Shown here: piece after piece, positions 45,389-53,333 of the stretch | Numbering within the stretch: position 1 is the first letter of the stretch | Layout: each line of letters opens with the position of its first letter | Source of the DNA: an uncultured Cohaesibacter sp. | Lineage (GTDB): Bacteria; Pseudomonadota; Alphaproteobacteria; Rhizobiales; Cohaesibacteraceae | Reading direction: 5' to 3' | Length of the DNA: 64,000 bases | NCBI RefSeq assembly: GCF_963664735.1 | Contig: NZ_OY761553.1 | Location: forward strand, 2,495,303 to 2,559,302 | Translations under genes and position numbers: made by a program | Notes under the pieces: generated by a model | What the model was told of the DNA's origin: nothing | The model's input: only the letters and a program-made list of their open reading frames with translations | Database searches by the model: none

Positions 45389-45434
45389 CTGAATCTTATA
45401 TCCGCTTTCTCCGAAGAGAATGAGGAGCGGAATA

Positions 45435-45620
45435 TCAAGAACCTGATGGAACAGTAACGTTACCAAGAGCGGTAGAGATCTTTTCAAACAGGCCGGTGAT
45501 AGCAGAGCTAAGGGTAGTAGCAGCAGCCACAATACCAACGCCAATCAGGCCAGCAAGCAGCGCATATTCGATAGCGGTTGCGCCAGAATCGTCTTTAAGG
45601 AAGTGTGCGAATTTTTTCAT
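45435..45620 (-). CDS. flp: Flp/Fap type IVb pilin
   Basis: A 61-residue prepilin, the major subunit of the Tad pilus. It has a short basic leader (MKKFAHFLKDDS), the processing site and Flp motif GATAIEYALLAGLIGVGIVA (cleavage between G and A, with the essential Glu at position five and the adjacent Tyr), and a short C-terminal tail (LFEKISTALGNVTVPSGS). AGGAG lies seven bases before the ATG. It is transcribed alone with its own terminator, as expected for an abundant structural protein; the 480-base AT-rich region upstream should hold its promoter. Confidence 0.96.
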   Translation of the reverse strand: MKKFAHFLKDDSGATAIEYALLAGLIGVGIVAAATTLSSAITGLFEKISTALGNVTVPSGS

Positions 45621-46100
45621 TTTGGACTCCTAGAATTCCACAATTTGACAGCTCAATGTTCAGAGATCTCGCTTTTCGCGTTTTTGTTGTATCTTCTGAA
45701 CAGTGACACTTTTATCGAAAAATTCTTTCCATCCAGTTAAGTGCCTAGTTAAAATTTGATACAATATCAATGTTTGCTTGTTTTGGTTAAAAAAAACATA
45801 CCATCCACAGAGCAAGTCTATTGTTTATATTTATAACAAAACTTATTCAAAATTCAATTCTATTCAATATTTCTTAGAAAAACATAACTAACAATAGGTT
45901 AAACATGAATTTTATCTATTTCAATATAAAACCACGCGCAATTTAACCATAAAATTATACTGGTTGCATTTCACATTGCCGCCTACTTCATGCTTGCGAG
46001 AATTACTCCTTAAGGCTTCCTTCACCATTTTTGTCCAGTTTATCAATATGAAATGGCGGCCCAGCCTATGGCGAAGACCCTTGGCTCATGGAGACTGAAG
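45621..46100. other. AT-rich divergent promoter region of the pilus locus
   Basis: A 480-base, strikingly AT-rich region between flp (minus) and the secretin-N-like gene (plus). It must hold both promoters, and the flp transcript is probably strong. I see no clear sigma-54 (GG-N10-GC) element, RNA gene or ORF; poly-A/T tracts dominate from about 45780 to 45960. Confidence 0.55.
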
Positions 46101-46580
46101 ATGAAATTCGCGCGTGTTTTATCCGCATTTATCTCAATAACATTTTTCTCTATGGTGCACAGTGCTTTGGCCGAGCAATCTTACCCCATGATTGATGTGA
46201 AATTGGACCGCGCCAAGGTCATGCGGGTGTCTCGACCGGCAGCCATGGTTATTATCGGCAATCCGGCTATTGCGGATGCAACTATTAAAGACAGCCAAAC
46301 CCTGATCATCACCGGCAAACAATATGGCACGACCAACCTGATCGTACTTGATAGCGCAGGAGAGCCCATCGCCGACGAAGTATTGAGCGTATCGTCCTCT
46401 ACCGAGAGTAATGTGGTGGTCTATAAAGGTGCAGATCGCTACACGCTGCATTGTTCACCAGATTGCGAACCGGTTTATCGCATCGGAGACGAGAATAGCA
46501 AACTGGGTGAGCTTTCTTCGGCGATCAATATTTATAACCAACTGTCCAAGGGACAGGAAGTCCAAGCCGATCCACGCTGA
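46101..46580 (+). CDS. stand-alone pilus/secretin N-terminal-domain protein
   Basis: About 159 residues from ATG 46101 (GGAG seven bases upstream; 16 further in-frame codons exist upstream). A signal peptide (FARVLSAFISITFFSMVHSALA) is followed by one domain that resembles the first module of CpaC: VKLDRAKVMRVSRPAAMVIIGN, DATIKDSQTLIITGKQYGTTNLIVLD. It has no secretin beta-domain. Two cysteines (LHCSPDC) lie near residue 120. Such short proteins accompany Tad loci in several alphaproteobacteria, where they may bind the secretin or the periplasmic pilus base. It begins the plus-strand arm of the locus, followed by two TadE-like genes. Confidence 0.82.
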   Translation: MKFARVLSAFISITFFSMVHSALAEQSYPMIDVKLDRAKVMRVSRPAAMVIIGNPAIADATIKDSQTLIITGKQYGTTNLIVLDSAGEPIADEVLSVSSSTESNVVVYKGADRYTLHCSPDCEPVYRIGDENSKLGELSSAINIYNQLSKGQEVQADPR

Positions 46581-46819
46581 CCCTGAGGGCGGATAGCACC
46601 ATCACATTTTGTTGGCGGGCTTCTTATTAGCTATTCCTGCGCGACAAATTCCCGCGCTTTGTTCGGACCATTAACCAGTTTTACCAATCATTCATAAAGG
46701 CTTTTCTGCCATTCTGTGCAAGTGCATGGAGAAAAAAACGGATTGCATATTAATTATTTGCCGTCATATCGGGATCAGGTTGATCGCTTTGACTCTCGTC
46801 AAAGCAAGGAGAATTAGCA

Positions 46820-47380
46820 ATGAAGCTGCTCTCGAACACAGGACTTTTAAAATACCAAGGTTTCCTGCAAAGACCATTCACGGCTGCCAAGCGGGCTTTT
46901 GTCAAGGATACTGACGGGGCAACAACGGTAGAATTTGTAATTCTGATCACCCCATTTTTGGCTTTTCTATATATGCTGTTGTCGATGGGCTACCTGTATC
47001 TCAATGCAACGATGCTTGAGGACGGCACACAAACGGCAGGTCGCCAAATTCGCATCGGGGCTGTTGCCAATTCCAACATGCAGATCTCGGACTTCAAGAA
47101 GCTTATCTGTAACTCCGTAGGCATCTCTCAAGAGAGTTGCCTGAGCGACATCAAAATCGATGTGACCAGCTCGCCAGATATCTCCACTCTGGATACTGGC
47201 GATGATGACGATGATGCGACCGAAATTTTTGAGCCCGGAGATCCGAGTGACTATGTGATCGTGAAAGCGAAACTCCCCATGGCAACGGTCAACAATTTCT
47301 TCAAGCTGTTTGGGAGCAGTAGCGAAACCACTTTCACGATTTCATCTGTTCTGGTGTTCCGCAATGAGCCCTACGAGTAG
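46820..47380 (+). CDS. TadE-like minor pilin
   Basis: A 186-residue TadE/TadF-family protein. A basic leader (about 1-35) precedes the pilin-like motif DGATTVEFVILITPFLAFLYMLLSMGYLYLNATM, with the hydrophobic stretch at about residues 40-66 quoted in part; the glutamate after TTV fits the TadE pseudopilin processing site. The periplasmic part has two cysteines (KLICNS, ESCLSD) and an acidic patch (DTGDDDDDATEIF, about 130). Minor pilins of this family prime or stabilise Flp fibres. AAGGAG precedes the ATG. The second TadE-like gene lies 66 bases downstream. Confidence 0.85.
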   Translation: MKLLSNTGLLKYQGFLQRPFTAAKRAFVKDTDGATTVEFVILITPFLAFLYMLLSMGYLYLNATMLEDGTQTAGRQIRIGAVANSNMQISDFKKLICNSVGISQESCLSDIKIDVTSSPDISTLDTGDDDDDATEIFEPGDPSDYVIVKAKLPMATVNNFFKLFGSSSETTFTISSVLVFRNEPYE

Positions 47381-47446
47381 TCACGCCATGACAGATAAAA
47401 TTTTCACATCGCACTTTTCAGGACACGCATTGCACAGGCAATCCAA

Positions 47447-47998
47447 ATGACAATTCTTTCTGCTATCCGCTCCCATCTACGGCATTTTCGCAAGGATGAA
47501 CGTGGCGTCTCTGCGATTGAATTTGTGCTCGTTGTGCCTCTCATGGCGCTTATTGCCATTGGGTCCTGGGAAATAACCAAAGCCATGTTGACCAAGCGAA
47601 AGGTTGCACATCTCGCTTCATCCATTGCCAATCTGGCGGCGCAAGACGATAACATCACCTCATCAGACTGGACCACATTCCAGGATATTGCCGACAAGAT
47701 CCTCTATCCCTACAACAGTTTCACGCGCCGGATCGGGTTACTCGTCGTTGAAGTGGACAGCTCAGGCCGAATTAACACGCTCTGTCAATTTGGCACCGCA
47801 AGCATCGATCCCAGCACGCTGCCAACCGGCCTGCAAATCGCGAACACCACCTACCTTATGAGTGCTTCCGAAGTCGACTATGTGGCCTTTTCCAAGGATA
47901 ACAGCTTCTATGGGATTACCCCCGGCATCTCCGACATGACCTTTAGGGACACTGCGATATTTGCCCCAAGAAATGCCGATACAATAACCTGCAACTGA
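47447..47998 (+). CDS. second TadE-like minor pilin
   Basis: A 183-residue TadE/TadG-like protein. The leader SHLRHFRKDERG ends at the typical processing region and is followed by VSAIEFVLVVPLMALIAIGSWEITKAML (about residues 26-50), with the conserved glutamate. The periplasmic part contains KRKVAHLASSIANLAAQDD, a segment common in alphaproteobacterial TadE/G proteins. It ends DTITCN with a terminal cysteine pair partner (LCQFG). Its stop lies six bases from that of the convergent binding-protein gene. A separate TadG with a von Willebrand domain is not seen in this window. Confidence 0.83.
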   Translation: MTILSAIRSHLRHFRKDERGVSAIEFVLVVPLMALIAIGSWEITKAMLTKRKVAHLASSIANLAAQDDNITSSDWTTFQDIADKILYPYNSFTRRIGLLVVEVDSSGRINTLCQFGTASIDPSTLPTGLQIANTTYLMSASEVDYVAFSKDNSFYGITPGISDMTFRDTAIFAPRNADTITCN

Positions 47999-48003
47999 TC
48001 GCC

Positions 48004-49167
48004 TTATCGCGTGGTCGCGACCTCGATCAAGGGCTCATAATCTTTCAGGGTAACGTTCCTGAAACCACCATCATAACGACGCTCGATCGCGTCATAGGCG
48101 TCCGGGTCATCTTTATCCATGTTCTTGAGCGCATTGATCAAATCAACACGTTCCTGTTTGGATACCTCGTTATGAATGACATGAGGGCCTGCCGGAATGG
48201 CCGGAGAATGCCAGATGGAGATAAAGTCTGGTTGATCCGATGAGCTTTTTTTGTCTTTGGCAGCATCGATATAGGCGGAAACAGCACCCTCGCTGGTGAA
48301 TATATTCTGATTGTAGGGTGTGGAGGACCACACCAGCGCGGCATCAACCGCCCCCTCATCCAGCAGAGCCAGCGCGTCTTGCGGATTATCCCGACCGACC
48401 AGAGAGCCCAGATCACGCTCAGGATTGAACCCGGCCTTCTTCAACTCATTCATGGCCATGTAAAATGGTACGGCACCATTCTTTGAAGACAAAGCCATGG
48501 ATCGCCCAGACAAATCCGCCAGACTTTGAATGCCGCTATCGCCACGCACGAGAAGTAACATATAAGTGCCATCTGGCGCCTGCCTTGATACGGGAGCCAC
48601 CATTGGCGTCAGACATCCGCATGCAGCATAAGCCATGGAAAAAACGCTAGCAGGATAAATCGAGTAGTCCACCTGATGCCCTATGTGGGCATCCATGAGA
48701 GAAGACATGGAATTGAATGCGACCACAACAATTGGCCGGGACAGGCTTTCCTGCAGATATTTACGAAACGGCTCTATCCGCGCCTGCAGATAGCTGGCCC
48801 CCTGCTCAGCCACCAGGCCAACACGCAAGGGCGGTTTGTTGTCTAGCAATTTAACTACATTTTCGCTATCAGAGGGCGCGGCAGAAATGATGGAGCCAGA
48901 GGAGTCTGGTGCCGCTTGCAAAGGTTGGGCTTGAAATTCTTGAGCCTGTTGCGTCTGGCTTTTGCTGGTGGCGTCTGGCTGGAGCTGCTCAAGCGCGTGG
49001 CGCTCCACGGCGTCCTGAGCGAACGAAGCACTCGCGACCCAGAGCCCAGCGGCAAAGCTTATTCCCAGTAACACAACAAAGAAGCGGGCAGCCTTTCCAA
49101 GAAGACTAAGAAACACCCCTGTTGGCGCTTTCTGTTTGAACAGCCCAGCATAAAAAATATTCATCAT
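48004..49167 (-). CDS. PhnD/phosphite-type periplasmic substrate-binding protein, orphan
   Basis: A 387-residue protein. A signal/anchor region (FFVVLLGISFAAGLWVASASF, about 32-52) is followed by a Gln/Ser-rich low-complexity linker to about residue 110. The binding domain then begins LRVGLVAEQGASYLQARIEPFRKYL and contains GRSMALSSKNGAVPFYMAMN and ALLDEGAVDAALVWSSTPYN, as in the PhnD/TauA-like SBP fold. The usual partners, an ABC permease and ATPase, are absent on either side. It converges on the TadE genes with only five bases between stop codons. The ligand is unknown; a sensor or Tad-associated role is speculation. Confidence 0.82.
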   Translation of the reverse strand: MMNIFYAGLFKQKAPTGVFLSLLGKAARFFVVLLGISFAAGLWVASASFAQDAVERHALEQLQPDATSKSQTQQAQEFQAQPLQAAPDSSGSIISAAPSDSENVVKLLDNKPPLRVGLVAEQGASYLQARIEPFRKYLQESLSRPIVVVAFNSMSSLMDAHIGHQVDYSIYPASVFSMAYAACGCLTPMVAPVSRQAPDGTYMLLLVRGDSGIQSLADLSGRSMALSSKNGAVPFYMAMNELKKAGFNPERDLGSLVGRDNPQDALALLDEGAVDAALVWSSTPYNQNIFTSEGAVSAYIDAAKDKKSSSDQPDFISIWHSPAIPAGPHVIHNEVSKQERVDLINALKNMDKDDPDAYDAIERRYDGGFRNVTLKDYEPLIEVATTR

Positions 49168-49305
49168 TTAAAACTGATATCCTCTCGCAAAGGATTTATG
49201 CGAATCACATAATGACCATCTTGCGGTGTTAAGTCACCTTGATCAAATGCAATAACCATAGCAAATTCTCTTCATTCCACACGCCCATCTATTAGCGAGC
49301 TCTTT

Positions 49306-49920
49306 ATGACAAAAAATCCATCCATCGTGGTTTTCGATATTGGGAATGTCCTTCTGCGTTGGGACATGCACTTTCTTTATGAATCCTACTTTGCTAGCAG
49401 AGAAGAAATCGACGCATTTGTGAAGGAAACAAACCTTGACGAATGGAACTTGCAACAGGATCTTGGCCGAGATTGGGCAGAAGCGACTGAATCGCTTGTG
49501 AAAGAGCATCCCAACTTTGAAAAAGAGATCCGTGCTTTTCGGCAGCGTTGGCATGACATGGTGCCAGGTGTGATCGCCGGGACGGTTCTCATCAAGGAAC
49601 GTCTGCAGGAAATGAATGTGCCTCTCTATGCGATTACCAACTTTGCCAGTGACACATTCCGCGAATGTCAGGAGCGCTTTCCGACGCTCAAGCAGTTTCG
49701 CGACATCGTGATTTCCGGCGATGAAAAGATCGTCAAACCGGATGCGGCTATTTTCCATTGCCTGCTCGAGCGCAATAACCTGAAGGCGGAAGACTGCCTG
49801 TTTGTGGATGACAATTTTTCCAATATCGAAGCGGCTCGCGCGGTTGGCATGCATGGGCATCATTTCAAGAGCCCATTTGCCTTTGCTCAGGCACTGCGCG
49901 ATTATGAGTTTGGAATTTGA
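49306..49920 (+). CDS. HAD-superfamily hydrolase (YihX/HAD-IA-like)
   Basis: A 204-residue phosphatase-fold protein. Motif I is VVFDIGNVLLRWD (about residues 8-20, with Asp as nucleophile; the second Asp is replaced by Gly as in some HAD-IA members), motif II is AITNFA (about 107), motif III contains GDEKIVKPDAAIF with the conserved lysine (about 140), and motif IV is LFVDDNFSNIEAARAVG (about 165). It is most like alpha-D-glucose-1-phosphatase YihX and haloacid-dehalogenase-like enzymes; the natural substrate is not predictable. It stands alone between the binding protein and the aspartyl protease. Confidence 0.88.
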   Translation: MTKNPSIVVFDIGNVLLRWDMHFLYESYFASREEIDAFVKETNLDEWNLQQDLGRDWAEATESLVKEHPNFEKEIRAFRQRWHDMVPGVIAGTVLIKERLQEMNVPLYAITNFASDTFRECQERFPTLKQFRDIVISGDEKIVKPDAAIFHCLLERNNLKAEDCLFVDDNFSNIEAARAVGMHGHHFKSPFAFAQALRDYEFGI

Positions 49921-49994
49921 TTGCAGCAAAAGAGCATGAGCAGGATCATCTCTGCTCTGAAAATAGGGCGGCTGGAGCTTGAAAGCCTGACCAA

Positions 49995-50558
49995 TCAGCT
50001 TTCCAGAATGAGCCGCCCGCGTTCTATCTTAAAGGTCTTGAGCTTGCGCAGGTAGCTCATTCCCATCAGCGTAATGTTAAGTGCTCCCTTGGGCGCAATC
50101 AGGACATCAACATTCTTCACATCGACCTGGCCGATACGAATGCTGCCCACGCGGGAACGCGCATAGAGAGCAACCCCGCCCGCCGTGTTCACTTTGACGT
50201 TATAGTCGGATTTTCGCGGCTTGAGCCCAAGGCGGCGGGCATCATCTGCCGTCAGGGCCACGAGACTGGCACCAGTGTCTATAATCACCCGTACGGTCTT
50301 GTTTTCGAAATGGGCCTGAGCGAAATAGTGTCCACCGGCGCCCGGCTTGATCACGGTTCGCCGCGCACCATTGTAGTTGGCCACTGTGTGATTGGACTCA
50401 GAGGTTTGTAGCGCGTGGGCTTTTGGTGCGCTGTCGGCAGCATCGGTTGTCCCGAAACTCTCGATATAGCCCCTCTGCACAAGCCAGTTTGTTGCCACAC
50501 CCGGCAGCATGGCAAAAGCAAGAATGGCCAACAGGGCAGCGAAAATGAGGCGTGGCAT
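49995..50558 (-). CDS. retroviral-type periplasmic aspartyl protease (TIGR02281 family)
   Basis: About 187 residues from ATG 50558; twelve extra in-frame codons upstream look non-coding. A membrane anchor starts the protein (PRLIFAALLAILAFAMLPG). The protease domain begins near residue 78 (HYFAQAHFENKTVRVIIDTGASLVALTADDARRLGL, quoted in part) with the catalytic motif IDTGAS, and continues with SRVGSIRIGQVDVKNVDVLI and LMGMSYLRKLKTFKIERGRLIL. A single DTGA per chain means it should work as a dimer. Such clan AA proteases are common in alphaproteobacteria; substrate unknown. It lies downstream of upp. Confidence 0.88.
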   Translation of the reverse strand: MPRLIFAALLAILAFAMLPGVATNWLVQRGYIESFGTTDAADSAPKAHALQTSESNHTVANYNGARRTVIKPGAGGHYFAQAHFENKTVRVIIDTGASLVALTADDARRLGLKPRKSDYNVKVNTAGGVALYARSRVGSIRIGQVDVKNVDVLIAPKGALNITLMGMSYLRKLKTFKIERGRLILES

Positions 50559-50660
50559 ATGAAAAGGCTCCGGTTCCAGACCAGAGCCAATCATGACACG
50601 CGCGCAATGGAATCCCGTTAAATGGCGTACAAACGCGCACGCATTTCCGCAGTTTTGGTA

Positions 50661-50686
50661 AACAAGGCCTGAAGACAGGCCTTGTT
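50661..50686 (-). terminator. strong hairpin after upp
   Basis: AACAAGGCCT (50661-50670) and AGGCCTTGTT (50677-50686) form a perfect ten-bp stem with a six-base loop, 35 bases downstream of the upp stop. On the minus strand it is followed by a short TTTACC, so the U-tract is weak. It probably ends the nucleoside salvage transcript. Confidence 0.65.
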
Positions 50687-50720
50687 CCTGCGGCAGCGGC
50701 TCAAAGCCAACAACGGGGCG

Positions 50721-51350
50721 TTATTTGGTACCGTACATACGGTCGCCAGCATCGCCAAGACCGGGCAGAATGTAGTTTTTCTCATTGAGCTTCTTGTCGA
50801 TGGCAGCCGTGATTACCGGCACATCGGGATGCGCTTCCGTAAAGGCCTCAATGCCCTCAGGCGCAGCCAACAGGGATACAAAGCGAATGTTCTGAGCTCC
50901 GCTTTTCTTAAGCTTGTTGATAGCCAGAATAGCAGAATTGGCTGTTGCCAACATCGGATCAACCGCGATGACCAAGCGGTCTTCCAGATCTTCAGGAGCC
51001 TTGAAATAATATTCAACCGCTTCAAACGTCACCGGATCACGATAAAGACCGACATGGGCCACACGTGCGGATGGCACCAGATCCAGCATGCCTTCCAGAA
51101 GGCCGTTGCCTGCGCGCAGGATGGAAGCAAAGACCAGCTTTTTGCCTGCGAGCGTTGGCGCGCGCATTTCCATCAGCGGGGTTTCGATCAACTTGGTGGT
51201 CATTTCCAGCTCACGGGTTGCTTCGTAGCAAAGCAGATGGGAAATTTCCCGCAGCAGCTGACGAAAAGATGCCGTGGAGGTATCCTTGTCCCGCATGATT
51301 GTGAGTTTGTGCTGAACAAGCGGATGGTCGACGACGGTTACCTGCTGCAT
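50721..51350 (-). CDS. upp: uracil phosphoribosyltransferase
   Basis: A 209-residue enzyme converting uracil and PRPP to UMP. Typical blocks are [16 protein letters not shown] (about 6-21), [14 protein letters not shown] (about 73-86), [17 protein letters not shown], the PRPP loop [12 protein letters not shown] (about 129; many homologs read ATGGS at this place, and the ANS form is one I recall from rhizobia), APEGI and the C-terminal uracil-binding [20 protein letters not shown] precedes the ATG. It is the last gene of the long nucleoside uptake and salvage cluster, receiving uracil released by DeoA and Cdd activity. Confidence 0.95.
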   Translation of the reverse strand: MQQVTVVDHPLVQHKLTIMRDKDTSTASFRQLLREISHLLCYEATRELEMTTKLIETPLMEMRAPTLAGKKLVFASILRAGNGLLEGMLDLVPSARVAHVGLYRDPVTFEAVEYYFKAPEDLEDRLVIAVDPMLATANSAILAINKLKKSGAQNIRFVSLLAAPEGIEAFTEAHPDVPVITAAIDKKLNEKNYILPGLGDAGDRMYGTK

Positions 51351-51527
51351 GGCTCGATTCCTTTGATCTAAGATACGATTTTGCCCCTTTTAGCCTAGCT
51401 TTAAGCGAGAGAGCAAGCAACTGGGGCAAAAGCATAGACAGTGATGAACCGGATTCTTGACTTTCGCCAAACAAACTTAATGCAGATGGGCTCATCAGGC
51501 GCGGGCTGTTGATATCAGGGAGAGATG

Positions 51528-52541
51528 TCACGCCGAATGGGGAAGGCGATCAAGAAGGACTTTTCTGGTTTCATCATCCAGGAAAGCAGCTTCAAGGGAG
51601 CGGCGCGTAAAGCCTTCCATGAAAGACTTGTCCCAGCCAGTCGCCGCTTGTATATCGTCATATTCCTTGCCAATCGAGGTTGAAAAGAAGGGCGGGTCGT
51701 CAGATGACAGGGTCGTAAGCACACCGGCCTTGATCAGCTCTGCCAATGGATGCTCGCGCAGCGAGGGGTAAAGCCCGAGCGCCACATTCGAATGGGGGCA
51801 GGTTTCAAGCACGATCCTCTCATCGGCCAGCCGTTTCATCAGCTCGGAATCCTCAACCGAGCGCACCCCGTGGCCGATGCGTTTGACGGGAAGATGATCA
51901 AGCGCGTCCTTGACGCTTTGAGGCCCGCCGAACTCTCCAGCATGGGTAGTGCAGATCAGTCCGGCCTCGTGAGCGATTTCAAAAGCAGGGGCAAAGGCTC
52001 GCTGGCTGTAGAGCCTCTCGTCCCCTCCCATGCCGAACCCTGTCACCAGAGGATGGGGCTGCGCGACAACCCGCTTTGCAACTTCGATGGCGGGCTCAGG
52101 CCCCATATGACGCAAGCAGGTGACAATGAAGCGGGCTTCAATGGGGAAACCATCGGCAGCGCTCTTTGCCTTGGCTCGCTCATAGCCGATGGAAATGCCT
52201 TCAAGCAGATTTTCATAGCTCATCCCGAGCGCGGCCACATGATCGGGCGAAAGGAAAAGCTCGGTATAGATGCAGCCTTCTGCGGCATTTCTCAAAAGGT
52301 AATCTTCGGTCAGATCCGCATAATCTTCCGGTGTACAAATGACAGCGGCGACCTTGTCGTAGCACTCAAGAAAATTGGTAAAGTCGGACCAGATGTAACT
52401 GCCATCCTTGCGCATGAAGGCATCAAGATTCTTGCCGTGCCTTTCGGCCAGCCGATGCACCAGTTCGGGGTGGGCTGCACCTTCGATATGGACGTGAAGT
52501 TCTGCCTTGAGGAGCGTTTGTGACGGCACATTGTTTTTCAT
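51528..52541 (-). CDS. add: adenosine deaminase
   Basis: A 337-residue zinc hydrolase turning adenosine or deoxyadenosine into inosine forms. Metal ligands are in ELHVHIEGA (about residues 13-21) and THAGEFGG (about 197; the glutamate is catalytic), with KRIGHGVRS (about 220) and TLSSDDPPFF (about 277-286) completing the active site. The purine nucleoside phosphorylase upstream in the cluster can then cleave inosine. It follows the small membrane-protein gene after 14 bases and precedes upp by 177. Some family members act on adenine or related bases instead; the HVHIEGA start and length fit adenosine deaminase best. Confidence 0.92.
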   Translation of the reverse strand: MKNNVPSQTLLKAELHVHIEGAAHPELVHRLAERHGKNLDAFMRKDGSYIWSDFTNFLECYDKVAAVICTPEDYADLTEDYLLRNAAEGCIYTELFLSPDHVAALGMSYENLLEGISIGYERAKAKSAADGFPIEARFIVTCLRHMGPEPAIEVAKRVVAQPHPLVTGFGMGGDERLYSQRAFAPAFEIAHEAGLICTTHAGEFGGPQSVKDALDHLPVKRIGHGVRSVEDSELMKRLADERIVLETCPHSNVALGLYPSLREHPLAELIKAGVLTTLSSDDPPFFSTSIGKEYDDIQAATGWDKSFMEGFTRRSLEAAFLDDETRKVLLDRLPHSA

Positions 52542-52555
52542 TTAGATCACGCCAT

Positions 52556-53017
52556 TCATAGTATGTTTTGTGAAGTGTGATTATCGCTCATCTCCAGATT
52601 TTGGCTCTTCCCCCGCGTCTCAAACAAAACGAAAATGGAACCAACTATCCATGCCAAGCAGCCGTAGACCAAGCCCCCCACTAAAGGCGTTACGAAAGGT
52701 GTCGCTATGATTGGGATAGCAAAAATCAGCGCAATCAACCCCAAAAAGTAGCCAACCATCACCGATAAGACTGAAAATTGCAAACGGGTTTCCTTTAAAA
52801 TTCTCCAAAATATCCAAGGTGATGGCAGGGAGGCAATGAAGAAAAGTAGAAAATAACACATTGCGTTAGCGCCTTCCCGAAACACGAAAAACATTATGAG
52901 GCCCGTGTATGGGATTGTCCTGAACAGAAATATAATTCCCATTGCGGCGGCAGCGCAGCATAACAATGCTCCCCCAACAATCGCGATTGCTGCTACAGAT
53001 TGAGATATGGCTTTCAT
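52556..53017 (-). CDS. small four-helix membrane protein of unknown function
   Basis: A 153-residue protein with four hydrophobic segments: AAIAIVGGALLCCAAAAMGIIFLF (about 8-31), GLIMFFVF and ANAMCYFLLFFIASL (about 39-66), MVGYFLGLIALIFAIPIIA (about 87-105) and GGLVYGCLAWIVGSIFVLF (about 113-131). The C-terminus is a short hydrophilic tail. It does not resemble the nucleoside genes around it, and its DNA looks more AT-rich than the flanking genes. It lies 34 bases after deoB and 14 before add, so it is probably co-transcribed. I recognise no family; a late insertion into the cluster is possible. Confidence 0.7.
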   Translation of the reverse strand: MKAISQSVAAIAIVGGALLCCAAAAMGIIFLFRTIPYTGLIMFFVFREGANAMCYFLLFFIASLPSPWIFWRILKETRLQFSVLSVMVGYFLGLIALIFAIPIIATPFVTPLVGGLVYGCLAWIVGSIFVLFETRGKSQNLEMSDNHTSQNIL

Positions 53018-53051
53018 TTTTAAGCTCGTTCAACTCCCCCTCCGGAATGGA

Positions 53052-53333
53052 TCAACGCCATTTGCAGCGCCAGCCTTTTGATGGATAGGCGCGTTCACAC
53101 ATGATCCATTGGCCGCATGGATGCTTGCCCTTGAGTTTCGAGACCTGCGGCGCGAAAGAGGCCGCCATGGGCCATAGATCTTTTGCGGCTTCCTTGGCGT
53201 CCGTCAGACATGCGGCACCATTTGATGCAATCGAGGAGCGCTCCCGGCTCCCCGCCAAGATGCTTGCAGCATGGACCATGGATGTTGAGAGCATGACCAT
53301 AATGCAGAGAGCAAAAAGCGCCGTCCATTTCAT
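53052..53333 (-). CDS. small secreted four-cysteine protein, in frame with deoB
   Basis: Beginning at ATG 53333 (codon 419 of the deoB frame), these 93 residues look like an independent gene: GGAG lies six bases upstream, and the N-terminus [23 protein letters not shown] is a standard Sec signal peptide with cleavage near residue 22. The mature part has four cysteines ([25 protein letters not shown]), pointing to two disulfides in the periplasm. No stop codon separates it from deoB. Whether it is made alone by internal initiation, as a fusion tail, or both cannot be decided from sequence. Family unknown. Confidence 0.65.
   Translation of the reverse strand: MKWTALFALCIMVMLSTSMVHAASILAGSRERSSIASNGAACLTDAKEAAKDLWPMAASFAPQVSKLKGKHPCGQWIMCERAYPSKGWRCKWR

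Noticed and set aside
45621..46100. Possible sigma-54 promoter for flp
   Set aside because: Only a poor match to the GG-N10-GC core (AGGCAC, then TGGAT) could be found on the minus strand.
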